DNA of 64,000 nucleotides, from IMG/VR virus record IMGVR_UViG_3300050821_014313, positions 1 through 64,000 of that record; one strand, 5' to 3'. How positions within the stretch are numbered: position 1 is the first letter of the stretch; each line of letters opens with the position of its first letter. This DNA is from a virus. The notes under the pieces are model-generated. The model saw nothing but the letters and a program-made list of their open reading frames with translations, had not been told where the DNA came from and made no database searches. Positions 49,896 through 57,695 of this stretch are shown here, piece after piece. A program made the translations under genes and the position numbers.

Positions 49896-50179
49896 GCAGC
49901 TGGCTCCTTGTAAACTGGTCGCACACTCATCACTACGTATCCTCGGGTGATCGCGACCGGACTGACCGCGCAGTGCGAGTCCGTCCCTAAGATATACGGC
50001 ACTTCGACAAGAGTTCTCCGTCCGGTGTATTCCTTGGTCTGCTCGTCCCACTCGCGAAGCAGCAACTGGTCGCCAACTCGATAGTCTCGATCGTTGATCC
50101 TCAACTCGAAAGTTTTTCGTCCAGCTATAACCTCCTCGAAGAATCTTGGCCAGGACTTAAGCACGTGCGTTCGTCTCAT
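49892..50179 (-). CDS. DUF3850/ASCH-like (PUA-fold) protein
   Basis: 95 aa; ATG 50179 on an ATGA overlap, preferred to 50278. Sequence THVLKSWPRFFEEVIAGRKT, FELRINDRDYRVGDQLLLRE and TRGYVVMSV follows the DUF3850 pattern, a small ASCH/PUA-like beta barrel thought to bind RNA. Function in phages unknown. Confidence 0.78.
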   Translation of the reverse strand: MRRTHVLKSWPRFFEEVIAGRKTFELRINDRDYRVGDQLLLREWDEQTKEYTGRRTLVEVPYILGTDSHCAVSPVAITRGYVVMSVRPVYKEPAA

Positions 50180-50382
50180 AATGCTTCCTCTTGACGCAGA
50201 TAACGACTCAGGTTCCATCGGCGAACGATCTGCTTGACCGAGAAGCTGCGGTCGCCAACCCGTACCTTGACATCCCACAAGCCACGATCAGCGTAGCTAA
50301 GCACGAGCCGGATGATCGTCCCGGTCTCGCTGCTGCCGGTGTGTTCCTCTGCGGTTTCGACCTCACTGACTAGTCTGATCAT
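50176..50382 (-). CDS. 68-aa beta-rich protein
   Basis: ATGA overlaps at both ends. Strands TIIRLVLSYADRGLWDVKVR and VGDRSFSVKQIVRRW. Unknown family. Confidence 0.6.
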   Translation of the reverse strand: MIRLVSEVETAEEHTGSSETGTIIRLVLSYADRGLWDVKVRVGDRSFSVKQIVRRWNLSRYLRQEEAL

Positions 50383-50564
50383 GATTTGATGCTCCTTCGC
50401 TCTCGCTCGAAAGCCTCAAACAAAGCTATTCCTTCGTTAGTCAGCACGCGAAAGCTGCCATGGCATTCCTTGCAATTTTCGTGGTCGAGGTCGGTCCCGC
50501 GAGTCTTGTTGCATCGCTGAACAAAAACCTCGAGTACTTCGGTTGGACTCAAGCTTATATCCAT
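50379..50564 (-). CDS. 61-aa CxxC protein
   Basis: ATG 50564 on a TAATG overlap is preferred to 50792. NKTRGTDLDHENCKECHGSF holds H, C-x2-C and H residues that could bind zinc; helical ends. Unknown role. Confidence 0.62.
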   Translation of the reverse strand: MDISLSPTEVLEVFVQRCNKTRGTDLDHENCKECHGSFRVLTNEGIALFEAFERERRSIKS

Positions 50565-51046
50565 TAGAACGGAATCTCCTTCGGGTCGAGGATCCCGGCC
50601 TCGGCCGAAGCAGCCGCAGCCGCAGCCGCAGCCTCCGCTGCCCCGCAGTTCGGGTCGACTAGGACGAACTTTGTTCGCTTCTCGATCCTCGCCGGCACCT
50701 CGACTTCCTCTTCTTCGGTTGTGAACGCACACGGCGGAGCGGACTCGCGGACAACTACTAGCACTCCCCGGAGCTCCGCTGCGTGCACCCAAACTCCTTC
50801 GTCGAACTCGCGGCTAAACTTCTCCCCGGTCTTTTCCTGCATCTCCGAGATCAGCTTCTTCACTGCCTCTCCCTGGTTTTCGCCAAAGTACAACGTGATC
50901 GAGGGTTGGCCGTAGTAGCTCCAGCTGGCAGCGAACTCCGTCTCATACAACCCAAGCTCTAACGCGATCTCCCTAAGCACCGCAAGCTTGCCTAGAATCT
51001 CCGCATGAAACGCCGTATCCCGCACGAACTCCTGGCTCAAAGACAT
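50564..51046 (-). CDS. Hypothetical protein with Ala tract
   Basis: 160 aa, SD AGGAGAAGC. An ordered alpha/beta N-terminal domain (1-100; ITLYFGENQGEAVKKLI, VLVVVRES) is followed by an acidic patch, a Cys-containing strand and a run of alanines (about 137-148) encoded by gca/gcc codons, then DPKEIPF. No family recognised. First gene after a small intergenic gap. Confidence 0.62.
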   Translation of the reverse strand: MSLSQEFVRDTAFHAEILGKLAVLREIALELGLYETEFAASWSYYGQPSITLYFGENQGEAVKKLISEMQEKTGEKFSREFDEGVWVHAAELRGVLVVVRESAPPCAFTTEEEEVEVPARIEKRTKFVLVDPNCGAAEAAAAAAAASAEAGILDPKEIPF

Positions 51047-51148
51047 AGTTGCTTCTCCTGTAGTTTTGATCTGGTTCGAGGCTGCAGCTTACAACAGCTA
51101 GGTTTTATGTTCTTGGGACTACCCTAGCCTTCTCGGTTACAGCCTCGG
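51047..51148 (-). promoter_or_regulatory. Short intergenic space
   Basis: About 100 bp. An AACCAGATC sequence resembling the common start context lies 25 nt before the 51046 start, and CTAGG/CCTAG (about 51105-51135) can pair. No TATAAT or R-type element found. Possible operon boundary. Confidence 0.3.
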
Positions 51149-51400
51149 TTACTTTCCTTCTGGTCGATCTCTCCGGCCCTCGAGCAACCCGCGGATCCTG
51201 CGCTGCGCTTTTATCCACTCCTGCTGCAGCTGCATCCAGTACGGCCTCGCTCCAACCGCCTTATACATCCCCATGCACACATGACAGAACCCGATGCCTC
51301 TGAGCTGCCCAAGCGTAAGCAACTTACAGTCCTCGCAGCGGCAGTTTAGATCGATCTCGGCTGTGCAGTGCCTGCAGCGGTTCTTCTCGGCGTCGCTCAC
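51149..51400 (-). CDS. Cys-rich zinc-type protein
   Basis: 83 aa, GTG start. NRCRHCTAEI, NCRCEDC and FCHVC give three CxxC-like knuckles, so one or two zinc sites; the C-terminus is basic (RRIRGLLEGRRDR). Possible nucleic-acid binder. 9 nt after the previous gene. Confidence 0.68.
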   Translation of the reverse strand: MSDAEKNRCRHCTAEIDLNCRCEDCKLLTLGQLRGIGFCHVCMGMYKAVGARPYWMQLQQEWIKAQRRIRGLLEGRRDRPEGK

Positions 51401-51409
51401 GACGCTATT

Positions 51410-51748
51410 CTACTCCGCCGGAGGTCCGACCAGCTTAAACTTCCTCGGAAGCCTCTGACGCAACCAATCGATCTCTGCGGCCTCGGGATTCTTCCTCGCT
51501 TTATCGAACTTCTCCACGAACTCCCATAACCGTTCGCTATCGTCAGCCCGAAAAAGCGTATTCTTATCGAAGTCTGATCCGACCCTCACATGACTTCCCG
51601 CGCAGCTAAAGAAGTCCGCACCGAACTCCTCGAGCGCCGCTTGTCCAATCAAGCAGTACCGGTTGTTGTGGTAGCCTTTGTGCGCGAGCGCTCGATCGAG
51701 ATGCTCTTGGGTTACTTCGAGGATTCGTTCTTGACCCGTTGTATCCAT
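51410..51748 (-). CDS. Hypothetical protein
   Basis: 112 aa, SD GAAGGCGG. Helical N-terminus (VTQEHLDRALAHKGYHNNRY), a central YCLIGQAALEEFG and an acidic helical C-terminus. No family recognised. Confidence 0.62.
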   Translation of the reverse strand: MDTTGQERILEVTQEHLDRALAHKGYHNNRYCLIGQAALEEFGADFFSCAGSHVRVGSDFDKNTLFRADDSERLWEFVEKFDKARKNPEAAEIDWLRQRLPRKFKLVGPPAE

Positions 51749-51873
51749 TCCGCCTTCTTTCCGGCAGCGACTCTTCGCGCTGCTCTGCGTTGCCTGCTGC
51801 TTCCGCTGGTTCGACCGGTGATCTTGCCTGCTGCTACTCTGTGCTCGCGAATTACTTTTTCTTTTGCTGTCAC
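51712..51873 (-). CDS. 53-aa basic protein
   Basis: GTG 51873 (GTGA overlap, AGGAGG 7 nt upstream) is preferred to ATG 51882, which is too close to the SD. Product is Lys/Arg-rich (RTSGSSRQRRAARRVAAGKK). Overlaps the next gene by 37 nt. Possible nucleic-acid binder. Confidence 0.5.
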   Translation of the reverse strand: MTAKEKVIREHRVAAGKITGRTSGSSRQRRAARRVAAGKKAEWIQRVKNESSK

Positions 51874-52103
51874 TCTGTGCATCCTCCTGGCGAGCGCACC
51901 GCAGCTTCCGCGCACTCGAGTTTTAGTGCTTGCTTAAGCACTCGGTTCTCGAACTCCAGCCGATCCACCTTTTGCAGCAACGAGAACACGCGATTCTGCG
52001 TACGCTCGTTGACTACTGTCCCGTGTCGCATGCCGTTCGCGTAAATCTTCGTACACTCGGCGCAGAAAATCGTGTCGTGTTTGTGCTTAAATGGATTCTT
52101 CAT
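51870..52103 (-). CDS. CxxC and coiled-coil protein
   Basis: 77 aa; ATG 52103 on an ATGA overlap, preferred to 52253. N-terminal KHKHDTIFCAECTKIY has H and CxxC; C-terminal coil RVFSLLQKVDRLEFENRVLK. Two-part layout like small transcription or adaptor factors. Unknown role. Confidence 0.62.
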   Translation of the reverse strand: MKNPFKHKHDTIFCAECTKIYANGMRHGTVVNERTQNRVFSLLQKVDRLEFENRVLKQALKLECAEAAVRSPGGCTE

Positions 52104-52327
52104 CGCTTTTGTCCTAACCAGTTGCTCATACTCTTTAGAGCGCAGCTGTCGCTGCAAAGATGCAAAACTTCTTCGTCGTGCGACAACGTTGCGTCGCTTG
52201 CGTAGCTCCAGGGGTACAAATGAAACGCTGCTGCGGCTCGCGCTTTCAACCAACCGTTCTGCCCAGGAAAATCAGTATGCTGCAAGCAGTTCGCTTCGTT
52301 GCACCAATACGTAATCTTTGTGGTCAT
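52100..52327 (-). CDS. Small zinc-type protein
   Basis: 75 aa, ATGA overlaps at both ends. CNEANCLQH, NGWLKARAAAAF and EVLHLCSDSCALK resemble a recurrent phage zinc-binding family with a C-x4-C ... HLC-x3-C layout. Unknown role. Confidence 0.66.
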   Translation of the reverse strand: MTTKITYWCNEANCLQHTDFPGQNGWLKARAAAAFHLYPWSYASDATLSHDEEVLHLCSDSCALKSMSNWLGQKR

Positions 52328-52644
52328 TTGTGAATTATCCTCACGATCTCCGCAATTTGTTCGTTGTTGAACTTTCGTCTGAGCTCGGTCGCCATCCCAA
52401 GATATCTACTAGGCTCGGCAATGTTTGCGGTTGTCCCGCTTGGCCCAAACTGATAGTTAAAATCGCAGTCCCGATGGTTGCACAACGCCGCGTGCAACTC
52501 GATCGACAACACGAACTCTGGCGACCATTTCTTACGCTTTTCTTCCTCCGCAACTAACTCGTTGAGCTCAACCGACGTGCGGCTGATTCTCGTTTTCAAC
52601 TGCTCAGACGTAAGCAAGTACGGTGCGATGTCGGTTGTGGTCAT
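52324..52644 (-). CDS. Hypothetical protein
   Basis: 106 aa; ATG 52644 on a TAATG overlap. Helical (LLTSEQLKTRISRTSVELNE), a C-x4-C-like LCNHRDCDFNYQFG and a terminal helix. Unknown role. Confidence 0.62.
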   Translation of the reverse strand: MTTTDIAPYLLTSEQLKTRISRTSVELNELVAEEEKRKKWSPEFVLSIELHAALCNHRDCDFNYQFGPSGTTANIAEPSRYLGMATELRRKFNNEQIAEIVRIIHK

Positions 52645-52799
52645 TAGCTTTCCCTCACTGCGGTGAAGTCGTCGCCGGTCCTCGGCAGGACGAAAGTCGT
52701 TACTCCGTCCAACGGATCCGACTCGACAATCCACGCAGTAGCTGTCGCGTAGATCTTTAGGTAAATCGACTTAAACACAAGCTTTTTCTGCTCACTCAT
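52644..52799 (-). CDS. 51-aa beta-rich protein
   Basis: ATG 52799 in a CCCAGATGAGC context, preferred to 52946. Strands LVFKSIYLKIYATATAWIVE and GVTTFVLPR. Unknown role. Confidence 0.58.
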   Translation of the reverse strand: MSEQKKLVFKSIYLKIYATATAWIVESDPLDGVTTFVLPRTGDDFTAVRES

Positions 52800-53187
52800 C
52801 TGGGCACACTTTCTGATCCTCTTTGTAGCTTTCGGTGTGATAAAAGTACTCTCCGTCTCCGTCTCGTCGTTTGAGAAACAACCTCGCGTTGCTGTTTGCG
52901 CACTCAACCTGCAGCTGGATCGTCTCGCCTTCTTCGAGCTCGGCACAGTTTATGTTGATGCACTCTAGGTGCAGTACTAGTCCTCCTTGTCTCCCGCCCT
53001 GGCGAACCTGCACGTACTCGCCTTTCTCATGCGTCTGCTCAACCACGTAGTCTCGAGTATCGATCGGAACTGCGGTTGTTGCTCCGTCCGTCGCAGCACT
53101 CAACTCTAATCCAACCTTCGTCGCTGCGATCATTACGAGCAACGCCAGTCCACCCATCACGTACAACCAAGCTACTCGCTTGTTCAT
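52792..53187 (-). CDS. Single-pass membrane protein
   Basis: 131 aa; ATG 53187 on an ATGA overlap, preferred to 53274. TM/signal anchor RVAWLYVMGGLALLVMIAAT, then a soluble beta-rich part with Cys (LECININCAELE, QVECAN, KVCPDE). Probably envelope-anchored with an outer domain. Confidence 0.64.
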   Translation of the reverse strand: MNKRVAWLYVMGGLALLVMIAATKVGLELSAATDGATTAVPIDTRDYVVEQTHEKGEYVQVRQGGRQGGLVLHLECININCAELEEGETIQLQVECANSNARLFLKRRDGDGEYFYHTESYKEDQKVCPDE

Positions 53188-53657
53188 ATTCGTTCGAACT
53201 CCTGCACCGGAATGAGGTATTGCAAGTCCGCAAACTCTTTCCTCGTCTTGCTGTTGTGTTCGTGCACCGACCAATCAGCAGGCTGAGCCTTCGCGAGGTC
53301 TAGCCTCGTCATCTCGCCGTCCTGCCACGACACAACTAAATACACCGGCACGCGTCGGATCTTCACTGCGTCCCTCAACCAATCGATCTTCTTCATGTCG
53401 ATGTTTAGGTACTCGATTTGCGTACGAACGAGCTTGCGCTCCTTAACCTCGATGAGCTCGCGAAGCGTGCCCGCGTTGCCAAAAATCTGCGCGTCGTAGC
53501 GACTGCCTATTCCGCCCTGCCAGTACCCCGTTGCCTCAGTCTTCTCGCAATACACCTGAATCAACTGCCTCTCGCGTTCTTGCCTCTCTGGCGTATCGTG
53601 CGTCTTCCATTGGTCGGGAAACTGGTCCTGCTTCTTATCTGGTTTCGTCTTACCCAT
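53184..53657 (-). CDS. PD-(D/E)XK-type nuclease candidate
   Basis: 157 aa. GGIGSRYDAQIFGNAG with D55, then ELIEVKERK with E70-x-K72 and VYLVVSWQDG strand reproduce the core of PD-(D/E)XK nucleases (Holliday resolvase/VRR-like size class). A helical N-terminus precedes. Possible role in host DNA cleavage or recombination. Start overlaps the 53650 gene by 8 nt. Confidence 0.65.
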   Translation of the reverse strand: MGKTKPDKKQDQFPDQWKTHDTPERQERERQLIQVYCEKTEATGYWQGGIGSRYDAQIFGNAGTLRELIEVKERKLVRTQIEYLNIDMKKIDWLRDAVKIRRVPVYLVVSWQDGEMTRLDLAKAQPADWSVHEHNSKTRKEFADLQYLIPVQEFERI

Positions 53658-53820
53658 ACCACTTCACCATCCTTTCGTAAACATCGCATCCTTTGCCGTA
53701 CCCCAGCTCACGCAACACCGCGACTAACAACTCGTCGGCGTCGCTATGCGCGCCCTCGCGATCCTTGCTGCTTTGCGACTGAATAAACTGCATCCTGGTT
53801 GCGAAGTCGGTTGGGCTCAT
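53650..53820 (-). CDS. 56-aa acidic helical protein
   Basis: ATG 53820 on an ATGA overlap; the stop overlaps the nuclease start. KDREGAHSDADELLVAVLRE and LGYGKGCDVYERMVKWY follow a pattern seen in many small phage proteins (HxxxDxLLxxxLxxLGY...KWY). Function unknown. Confidence 0.66.
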   Translation of the reverse strand: MSPTDFATRMQFIQSQSSKDREGAHSDADELLVAVLRELGYGKGCDVYERMVKWYG

Positions 53821-54002
53821 TTGTACCCTAGCCTTTCTAACGCTGCCTCGATCTCAACTACCTTCGCATGCCTGTCGGCGACGCTCGCCTTAAAACTCTC
53901 GACTTCTGTTGAGGCTTTCTTGAGCTCGCGCACCGCCCACTCGTACAACTCCGTTTGCTTCTTCAACGCTTCTCTCAACTGCTCCTCGACAATCATGCTC
54001 AT
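53817..54002 (-). CDS. 61-aa coiled-coil protein
   Basis: Almost entirely a charged coiled coil (EEQLREALKKQTELYEWAV ... AKVVEIEAALERL). ATGA overlaps at both ends. Unknown role. Confidence 0.62.
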   Translation of the reverse strand: MSMIVEEQLREALKKQTELYEWAVRELKKASTEVESFKASVADRHAKVVEIEAALERLGYK

Positions 54003-54193
54003 CGCTGTCTCCTAAAATTCCATTCTAGATGCTTGTCGCGAAAATGCTTTTTAAACTCTTCTTCGCTCGATAATCTCTCTGGGCACGCTGGACAACAAAA
54101 TTCCTTCGCGGACTTGCCTTCGCTTCGCCTTCGCTCGCGTGCGCGTGTTCGGTGAAAGCTTGGGCTGCGTTGTCTGTATCCTCGCCTACTCAA
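53999..54193 (-). CDS. C2H2-type zinc-finger protein
   Basis: 64 aa with TTG start 6 nt after GGAG. Basic N-terminus, then FCCPACPERL ... FKKHFRDKHLEW, a C-x2-C ... H-x4-H finger. Probably DNA- or RNA-binding. Overlaps the HTH gene end by 8 nt. Confidence 0.6.
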   Translation of the reverse strand: MSRRGYRQRSPSFHRTRARERRRSEGKSAKEFCCPACPERLSSEEEFKKHFRDKHLEWNFRRQR

Positions 54194-54488
54194 ACAACTC
54201 TCCTTGAGGCTCGACGTAAGCTGATCCAGTAACTACCTCGGCTCGCTCTAGGCTGTTCATGATTCTTGTCCACGCCACAGCGACTCGAACCCTGTTCGCG
54301 GTCTTGCCCAACCCAAAATATCTGGTCAACCAAGCTAGTCGTTGCTTGACGTTCGTCGAATTCACTCGCATGCGCTTCGCGATCTCTGCTGTGCTCAACC
54401 CTTGCCTCAGCCCTTCGAGTACCTCATAGTCTCGCTTGGTCGGATGAGAGTCTGGTCCTCGTCGATCGAACGTGCGCTTGGCTCTCAC
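54186..54488 (-). CDS. LuxR/GerE-type HTH regulator
   Basis: 100 aa. Residues 20-62 give the four-helix HTH: DYEVLEGLRQGLSTAEIAKR, then MRVNSTNVKQRLAWLTRYFG and NRVRVAV. No sensor domain, so a stand-alone DNA-binding regulator. GTG start on a GTGA overlap. Candidate controller of the repeated intergenic elements in this block. Confidence 0.78.
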   Translation of the reverse strand: MRAKRTFDRRGPDSHPTKRDYEVLEGLRQGLSTAEIAKRMRVNSTNVKQRLAWLTRYFGLGKTANRVRVAVAWTRIMNSLERAEVVTGSAYVEPQGELFE

Positions 54489-54700
54489 TCGGTCGTAATC
54501 CTAAACTTCTTTAACCACGCTTTATCGGTTGCGCTGAACTGCGGCTCGCTAGTCGCGCTAGCTTTTGGCCGATCGAACCATGCATATGCGCGCAAGTACG
54601 CTCTAGCTCGCTCGCATTGCTTGCACGGCAATGGCAGCTCATGCAACTCGCATTGCTGCTGCCACTGCTCGTGCTCGACAATGTCGTCTTGTAGACTCAT
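54485..54700 (-). CDS. Small zinc-type protein
   Basis: 71 aa. EHEQWQQQCELHELPLPCKQC contains C, H and CxxC, then a helical ERARAYLRAYAWF. Unknown role. Confidence 0.62.
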   Translation of the reverse strand: MSLQDDIVEHEQWQQQCELHELPLPCKQCERARAYLRAYAWFDRPKASATSEPQFSATDKAWLKKFRITTE

Positions 54701-54713
54701 GTCGTCGTTGCTT

Positions 54714-55115
54714 CTACCGGCAGTCGTCGAAAGCTTTTTCGGCTTCGGCGATCTCGGATGCGGTCGCTTGCTTGGACAGGTTCACGCCTGTCGTCGGTGA
54801 ATTAGCTGCAGCTGCCCTGGCTTTGCCGGCTGCGTAGTTTTCTTTGCGAGCCTTGTCGACCCCGACGTCGTTCGGACTGACCCCGACGCTCTTCGCAAGC
54901 TCTTCGATAAAAATCAAGCTGACTTCCGTGACCAGTTGCGGAAACAACTCCTTGGCCACTGCGAAGTTGAGCGCCCCGACTGCGGCTAACGAACTCAGCT
55001 GAACCTTAACGATTCGCTGCGCTGCATTGAGAATGCCCGTTCCGATCAAATTGACTGCTTTGTCGCTTGCTGCTCCTACTGCTCCGGCTGCTCCTGCTAT
55101 TCCTGCTGTACTCAT
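54714..55115 (-). CDS. Ala-rich, weakly hydrophobic protein
   Basis: 133 aa; ATG 55115 after AGGAGCAGGAAAA is preferred to 55133. AGIAGAAGAVGAASDKAVNL and VKVQLSSLAAVGALNFAVA could associate with membrane; the C-terminus is polar and helical. Unknown role. Confidence 0.6.
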   Translation of the reverse strand: MSTAGIAGAAGAVGAASDKAVNLIGTGILNAAQRIVKVQLSSLAAVGALNFAVAKELFPQLVTEVSLIFIEELAKSVGVSPNDVGVDKARKENYAAGKARAAAANSPTTGVNLSKQATASEIAEAEKAFDDCR

Positions 55116-55150
55116 GTTTTCCTGCTCCTTCATGGTTGAATTAACTACAT

Positions 55151-55381
55151 CTACTCTTGCAGTGCTTGCAATTCTGCAAGAATATTTTCGCGTGCTTCTG
55201 CGTTTAGCTCGGCGCTGCCAATCCTACAGTCTCTGCACAATGTTCGTGCGATCCAGCTTGGGCTAAAAGCAGGCTCTAGACGTGCTCCCGCGCCTCGTGC
55301 CCCGCACATCTCACAGTGCTTAAGCAACTGCAGTGATTCCAGCGGTCCTAGTTTCTTGGTCTCGTTCTTAGTCTCGTTCAT
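55151..55381 (-). CDS. Zinc-ribbon-type protein
   Basis: 76 aa; ATG 55381 in an AACCAGATGAAC context after GGAAGGACT, preferred to 55450. HCEMCGARGAG and RTLCRDCRIG give two CxxC sites about 24 residues apart. Helical end. Unknown role. Confidence 0.64.
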   Translation of the reverse strand: MNETKNETKKLGPLESLQLLKHCEMCGARGAGARLEPAFSPSWIARTLCRDCRIGSAELNAEARENILAELQALQE

Positions 55382-55810
55382 CTGGTTTAGTCCTTCCTGT
55401 ATTGCCTTCATCCTTGCGGGACTACTGCGTCGCCACTCAAGGCCGTACAAGCTAGCTCGCTTTAGGCTCCCACCGTAGGAACTCAGAACTTAAACCTCTG
55501 CAGAGAGCTATCACCTACTCGCTCGCGGCCACACGAAACGAGCTTGACCGCTCCCTGCATTGTTCGCTAGCGTCTGTCCAACCGAATCGCTTGTACTTCG
55601 CTTTCGGCTGCGGAGTCTTGTGCGTTCCTCCGCCTGCGCGCATTAACGCTTCCCGCTAGAGCTTATAGGAACTCAGCCGAGCAGGACACTAGGCCTGACA
55701 TATCCTGCTCGTGCTTTGCAGTTGCTCTGCCGCCAATTCAGCCTTCGCATGGTGCGGGCCACGCACCCCACGGAGTTTTCTCCGCACACAGAGCCATTAC
55801 CGCCGATTGA
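55382..55810 (-). other. 429-bp structured intergenic region
   Basis: No convincing gene. Successive inverted repeats: CGAGCAGGA/TCCTGCTCG (55678-55686, 55703-55711), GGTGCG/CGCACC (about 55751-55767) and CGGAG-TTTT-CTCCG (55771-55784). The decamer AGGAACTCAG occurs twice (about 55477 and 55667). A 42-aa frame at 55515-55643 (minus, GGGAAGCG upstream) is possible. Candidates: structured ncRNA, long leader or origin-type region. Confidence 0.45.
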
Positions 55811-56098
55811 CTACAACTTTACTAGTTCGTACTTCACCGGCACCTGCGCGACCTCGGTTAGCTTGCCGACCAGTACCTTGTATCCTTGGACACTGTACGG
55901 CTTCGCTTCCCATTGATTCTTCGCCTGGATTGCGGCTTCGACTGCCTCGTGCTTGGTCGCGCCAACGAAACTTGCCCAATCACCATTGCTGCGTTCGCTT
56001 TCGATCGTGCCCGCTCGATCCTTATAAACCACCGCGACGAACTGCGGCTTAGGCTGCACCGGTCCGGTTGGAACCTTAGTCTTTCTCTTGTACCCCAT
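55811..56098 (-). CDS. Hypothetical small protein
   Basis: 95 aa; ATG 56098 after AAAGGAGAGTC is preferred to 56155. Lys/Pro-rich N-terminus then an alpha/beta region (FVAVVYKDRAGTIES, GATKHEAVEAAIQAKNQWEA), the sort of small WGR/DUF fold that often carries a phage early protein. Promoter element R4 lies 105 nt upstream. Confidence 0.62.
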   Translation of the reverse strand: MGYKRKTKVPTGPVQPKPQFVAVVYKDRAGTIESERSNGDWASFVGATKHEAVEAAIQAKNQWEAKPYSVQGYKVLVGKLTEVAQVPVKYELVKL

Positions 56099-56202
56099 TG
56101 CTTGACTCTCCTTTAGTTTTTGTGCGGGCTTTTTGGTTACGCAACGAGTTTTCACCCCGTACCCGCTTGTGCGTTGTGCCGGTCTCTCTCTCCAGCTTGC
56201 AC

Positions 56203-56241
56203 TTAATTAGATGACTGACTAGCTACTCGGATTCACAAATC
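56203..56241 (-). promoter_or_regulatory. Repeat element R4, putative promoter
   Basis: Minus-strand TTTGTGAATCC and CATCTAATTAAG with 19 nt between GTGAAT and TCTAAT. It overlaps the end of the 56464 gene and precedes a 105-nt leader of the 56098 gene. Confidence 0.5.
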
Positions 56242-56464
56242 TTTCTGCTTGTGCTCTTTGTGCTCTTCGTTCGTTCTCTCGCTTTACGATGTAGCAGGTT
56301 AAGCACGTCTTGCTGGAGTTCTCCCGGTGCTTCCTACAGCTAAACCTCTGCTGTTTGTACTCGACCTTGCCTCCATGCACTCCGCAGAAACTCATTCCTG
56401 GCCGCGCCGCCCGACTACACTGCACGCTGTTAGCTGTAACTGCTTTGCACCGACGCTCGCTCAT
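56219..56464 (-). CDS. Basic Cys/His-rich zinc protein
   Basis: 81 aa; ATG 56464 on an ATGA overlap, preferred to the 171-aa frame. RRCKAVTANSVQCSRAARPG, MSFCGVHGG, SCRKHREN and TCLTC supply six or more Cys plus His in a basic protein (C-x8-9-C ... C-x2-H pattern of small phage/plasmid zinc proteins). Unknown role. Confidence 0.68.
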   Translation of the reverse strand: MSERRCKAVTANSVQCSRAARPGMSFCGVHGGKVEYKQQRFSCRKHRENSSKTCLTCYIVKRENERRAQRAQAERFVNPSS

Positions 56465-56664
56465 GCGATTCGCTTTCTGCTGCGAACTTTTACTGTTACT
56501 GGCCCGTCGACACTGCGACCGCTTTTGTTGCTCGCGGCTTTGATCGCCATTGCTCGCAAGCCTTGAAGATCTACGCTGTAGTCGTAGTAAATCTCCTCGA
56601 CCTGGGGCACAGTTAATCTGGTCCCGTCTTCCGCTCTCATCGTCTTGCGCAATGCGTAATCCAT
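56461..56664 (-). CDS. 67-aa basic protein
   Basis: ATG 56664 after GGAGGCTAGAC, preferred to 56685. Polar with a TVKVRSRKRIA basic end. The 130-bp space upstream to the DUF932 gene has only weak inverted repeats (GGTG/CACC near 56715). Unknown role. Confidence 0.58.
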   Translation of the reverse strand: MDYALRKTMRAEDGTRLTVPQVEEIYYDYSVDLQGLRAMAIKAASNKSGRSVDGPVTVKVRSRKRIA

Positions 56665-56794
56665 TTTGTCTAGCCTCCGGCACAAGACAGAGAAAGGGAG
56701 CTAGAGACGGTTCATGGTGCGCGCCACCCAGCAAGTCTCAGCGGTTCCTCTGCCTTGTGCAGGAGACTAGCGAACAGCCGCTCCTGCTTACTGC

Positions 56795-57691
56795 TTACTC
56801 GACTACCTTGCCCTCAAGCATCTTGGGCTCGATGCCGACTCCCATCGTCTTGAGTTCTGCCATCGCTTCGGCTCGCGTCCACAACGCTCGATTAAGCTTC
56901 ACGTCTTGACCGATGCCCGTAACCTCTCTTGTGCTCATCCTGCGTCCGCGAACGTAGCCGTGCTCTGCCGTGTTCGAGCTCGCTGTCCGTCCTCGCAGTC
57001 CACCCTTGATCACGTTTTCTTGAATCCTGTTAAACACACTCCAAAGATCGTCGCGGTTGTCTTGCATTCTCCGGACGTTTAGCAACTGCGTAGGTTGAAT
57101 TGCCGTCGCGATCTTGCCCTCGCTCGACTCAAACCGCAGTCGGTGCGCGGACGTCGCGAACGCAACCTGCTCGTCGTAGCTGAGCTGAATGCTTTTCCAC
57201 TGCTTGATCGTTTCGAGCACGGTGCCCGACTGCTCCGCGATGCGCAAACTAGCCTGGATAACCTCCGCCACCACATCGCCTCTGTGCATCACGCTGATAC
57301 TCGCGAGAGTCGAGTCCGCAACCAGCAACCCGTTCGCGCACGCAAACCTAAACACCCCGGCGTTCAGCTTGTATCGGGTCGTTCCATCGTGCCCGTTCAC
57401 CATTACGATCTCAGGGACGAGTTCGCCAACCACTGCCGCCCGCGCCATATCTTCCTCGCGCCGAAACCGAATCATATGCTTGGTGAAGTCTCTACGTCCT
57501 TCATCTCGGCAGCTGCTTTGCGTCGCTGCGTACGCCTCGAACCCTGCCTTTTGCATTCCCTCGATAACCGTCGAAGTCGGTATGTAGCAGTAACGTTCGC
57601 TTCGGCTCTCGTGCGCCGCTGTAGCTGTTGCGCTCGGCGCTAGCTCCGCGATCTCTTCCATGCTCAACTTATGCTTGCTTGCGTTCATCAT
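56795..57691 (-). CDS. DUF932 domain protein
   Basis: 298 aa; start ATG 57691 (or adjacent ATG 57688) in an AACCAGATG context after AAGGAGAAG. RYCYIPTSTVIEGMQKAGFE, FRREEDMARAA, GELVPEIVMVNGHDGTT, YKLNAGVFRFACANGLLVAD follow the DUF932 pattern of phage and plasmid proteins (often linked to anti-defence or DNA recombination genes). The largest protein of the early accessory block. Function unknown. Confidence 0.85.
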   Translation of the reverse strand: MMNASKHKLSMEEIAELAPSATATAAHESRSERYCYIPTSTVIEGMQKAGFEAYAATQSSCRDEGRRDFTKHMIRFRREEDMARAAVVGELVPEIVMVNGHDGTTRYKLNAGVFRFACANGLLVADSTLASISVMHRGDVVAEVIQASLRIAEQSGTVLETIKQWKSIQLSYDEQVAFATSAHRLRFESSEGKIATAIQPTQLLNVRRMQDNRDDLWSVFNRIQENVIKGGLRGRTASSNTAEHGYVRGRRMSTREVTGIGQDVKLNRALWTRAEAMAELKTMGVGIEPKMLEGKVVE

Positions 57692-57695
57692 CTGG

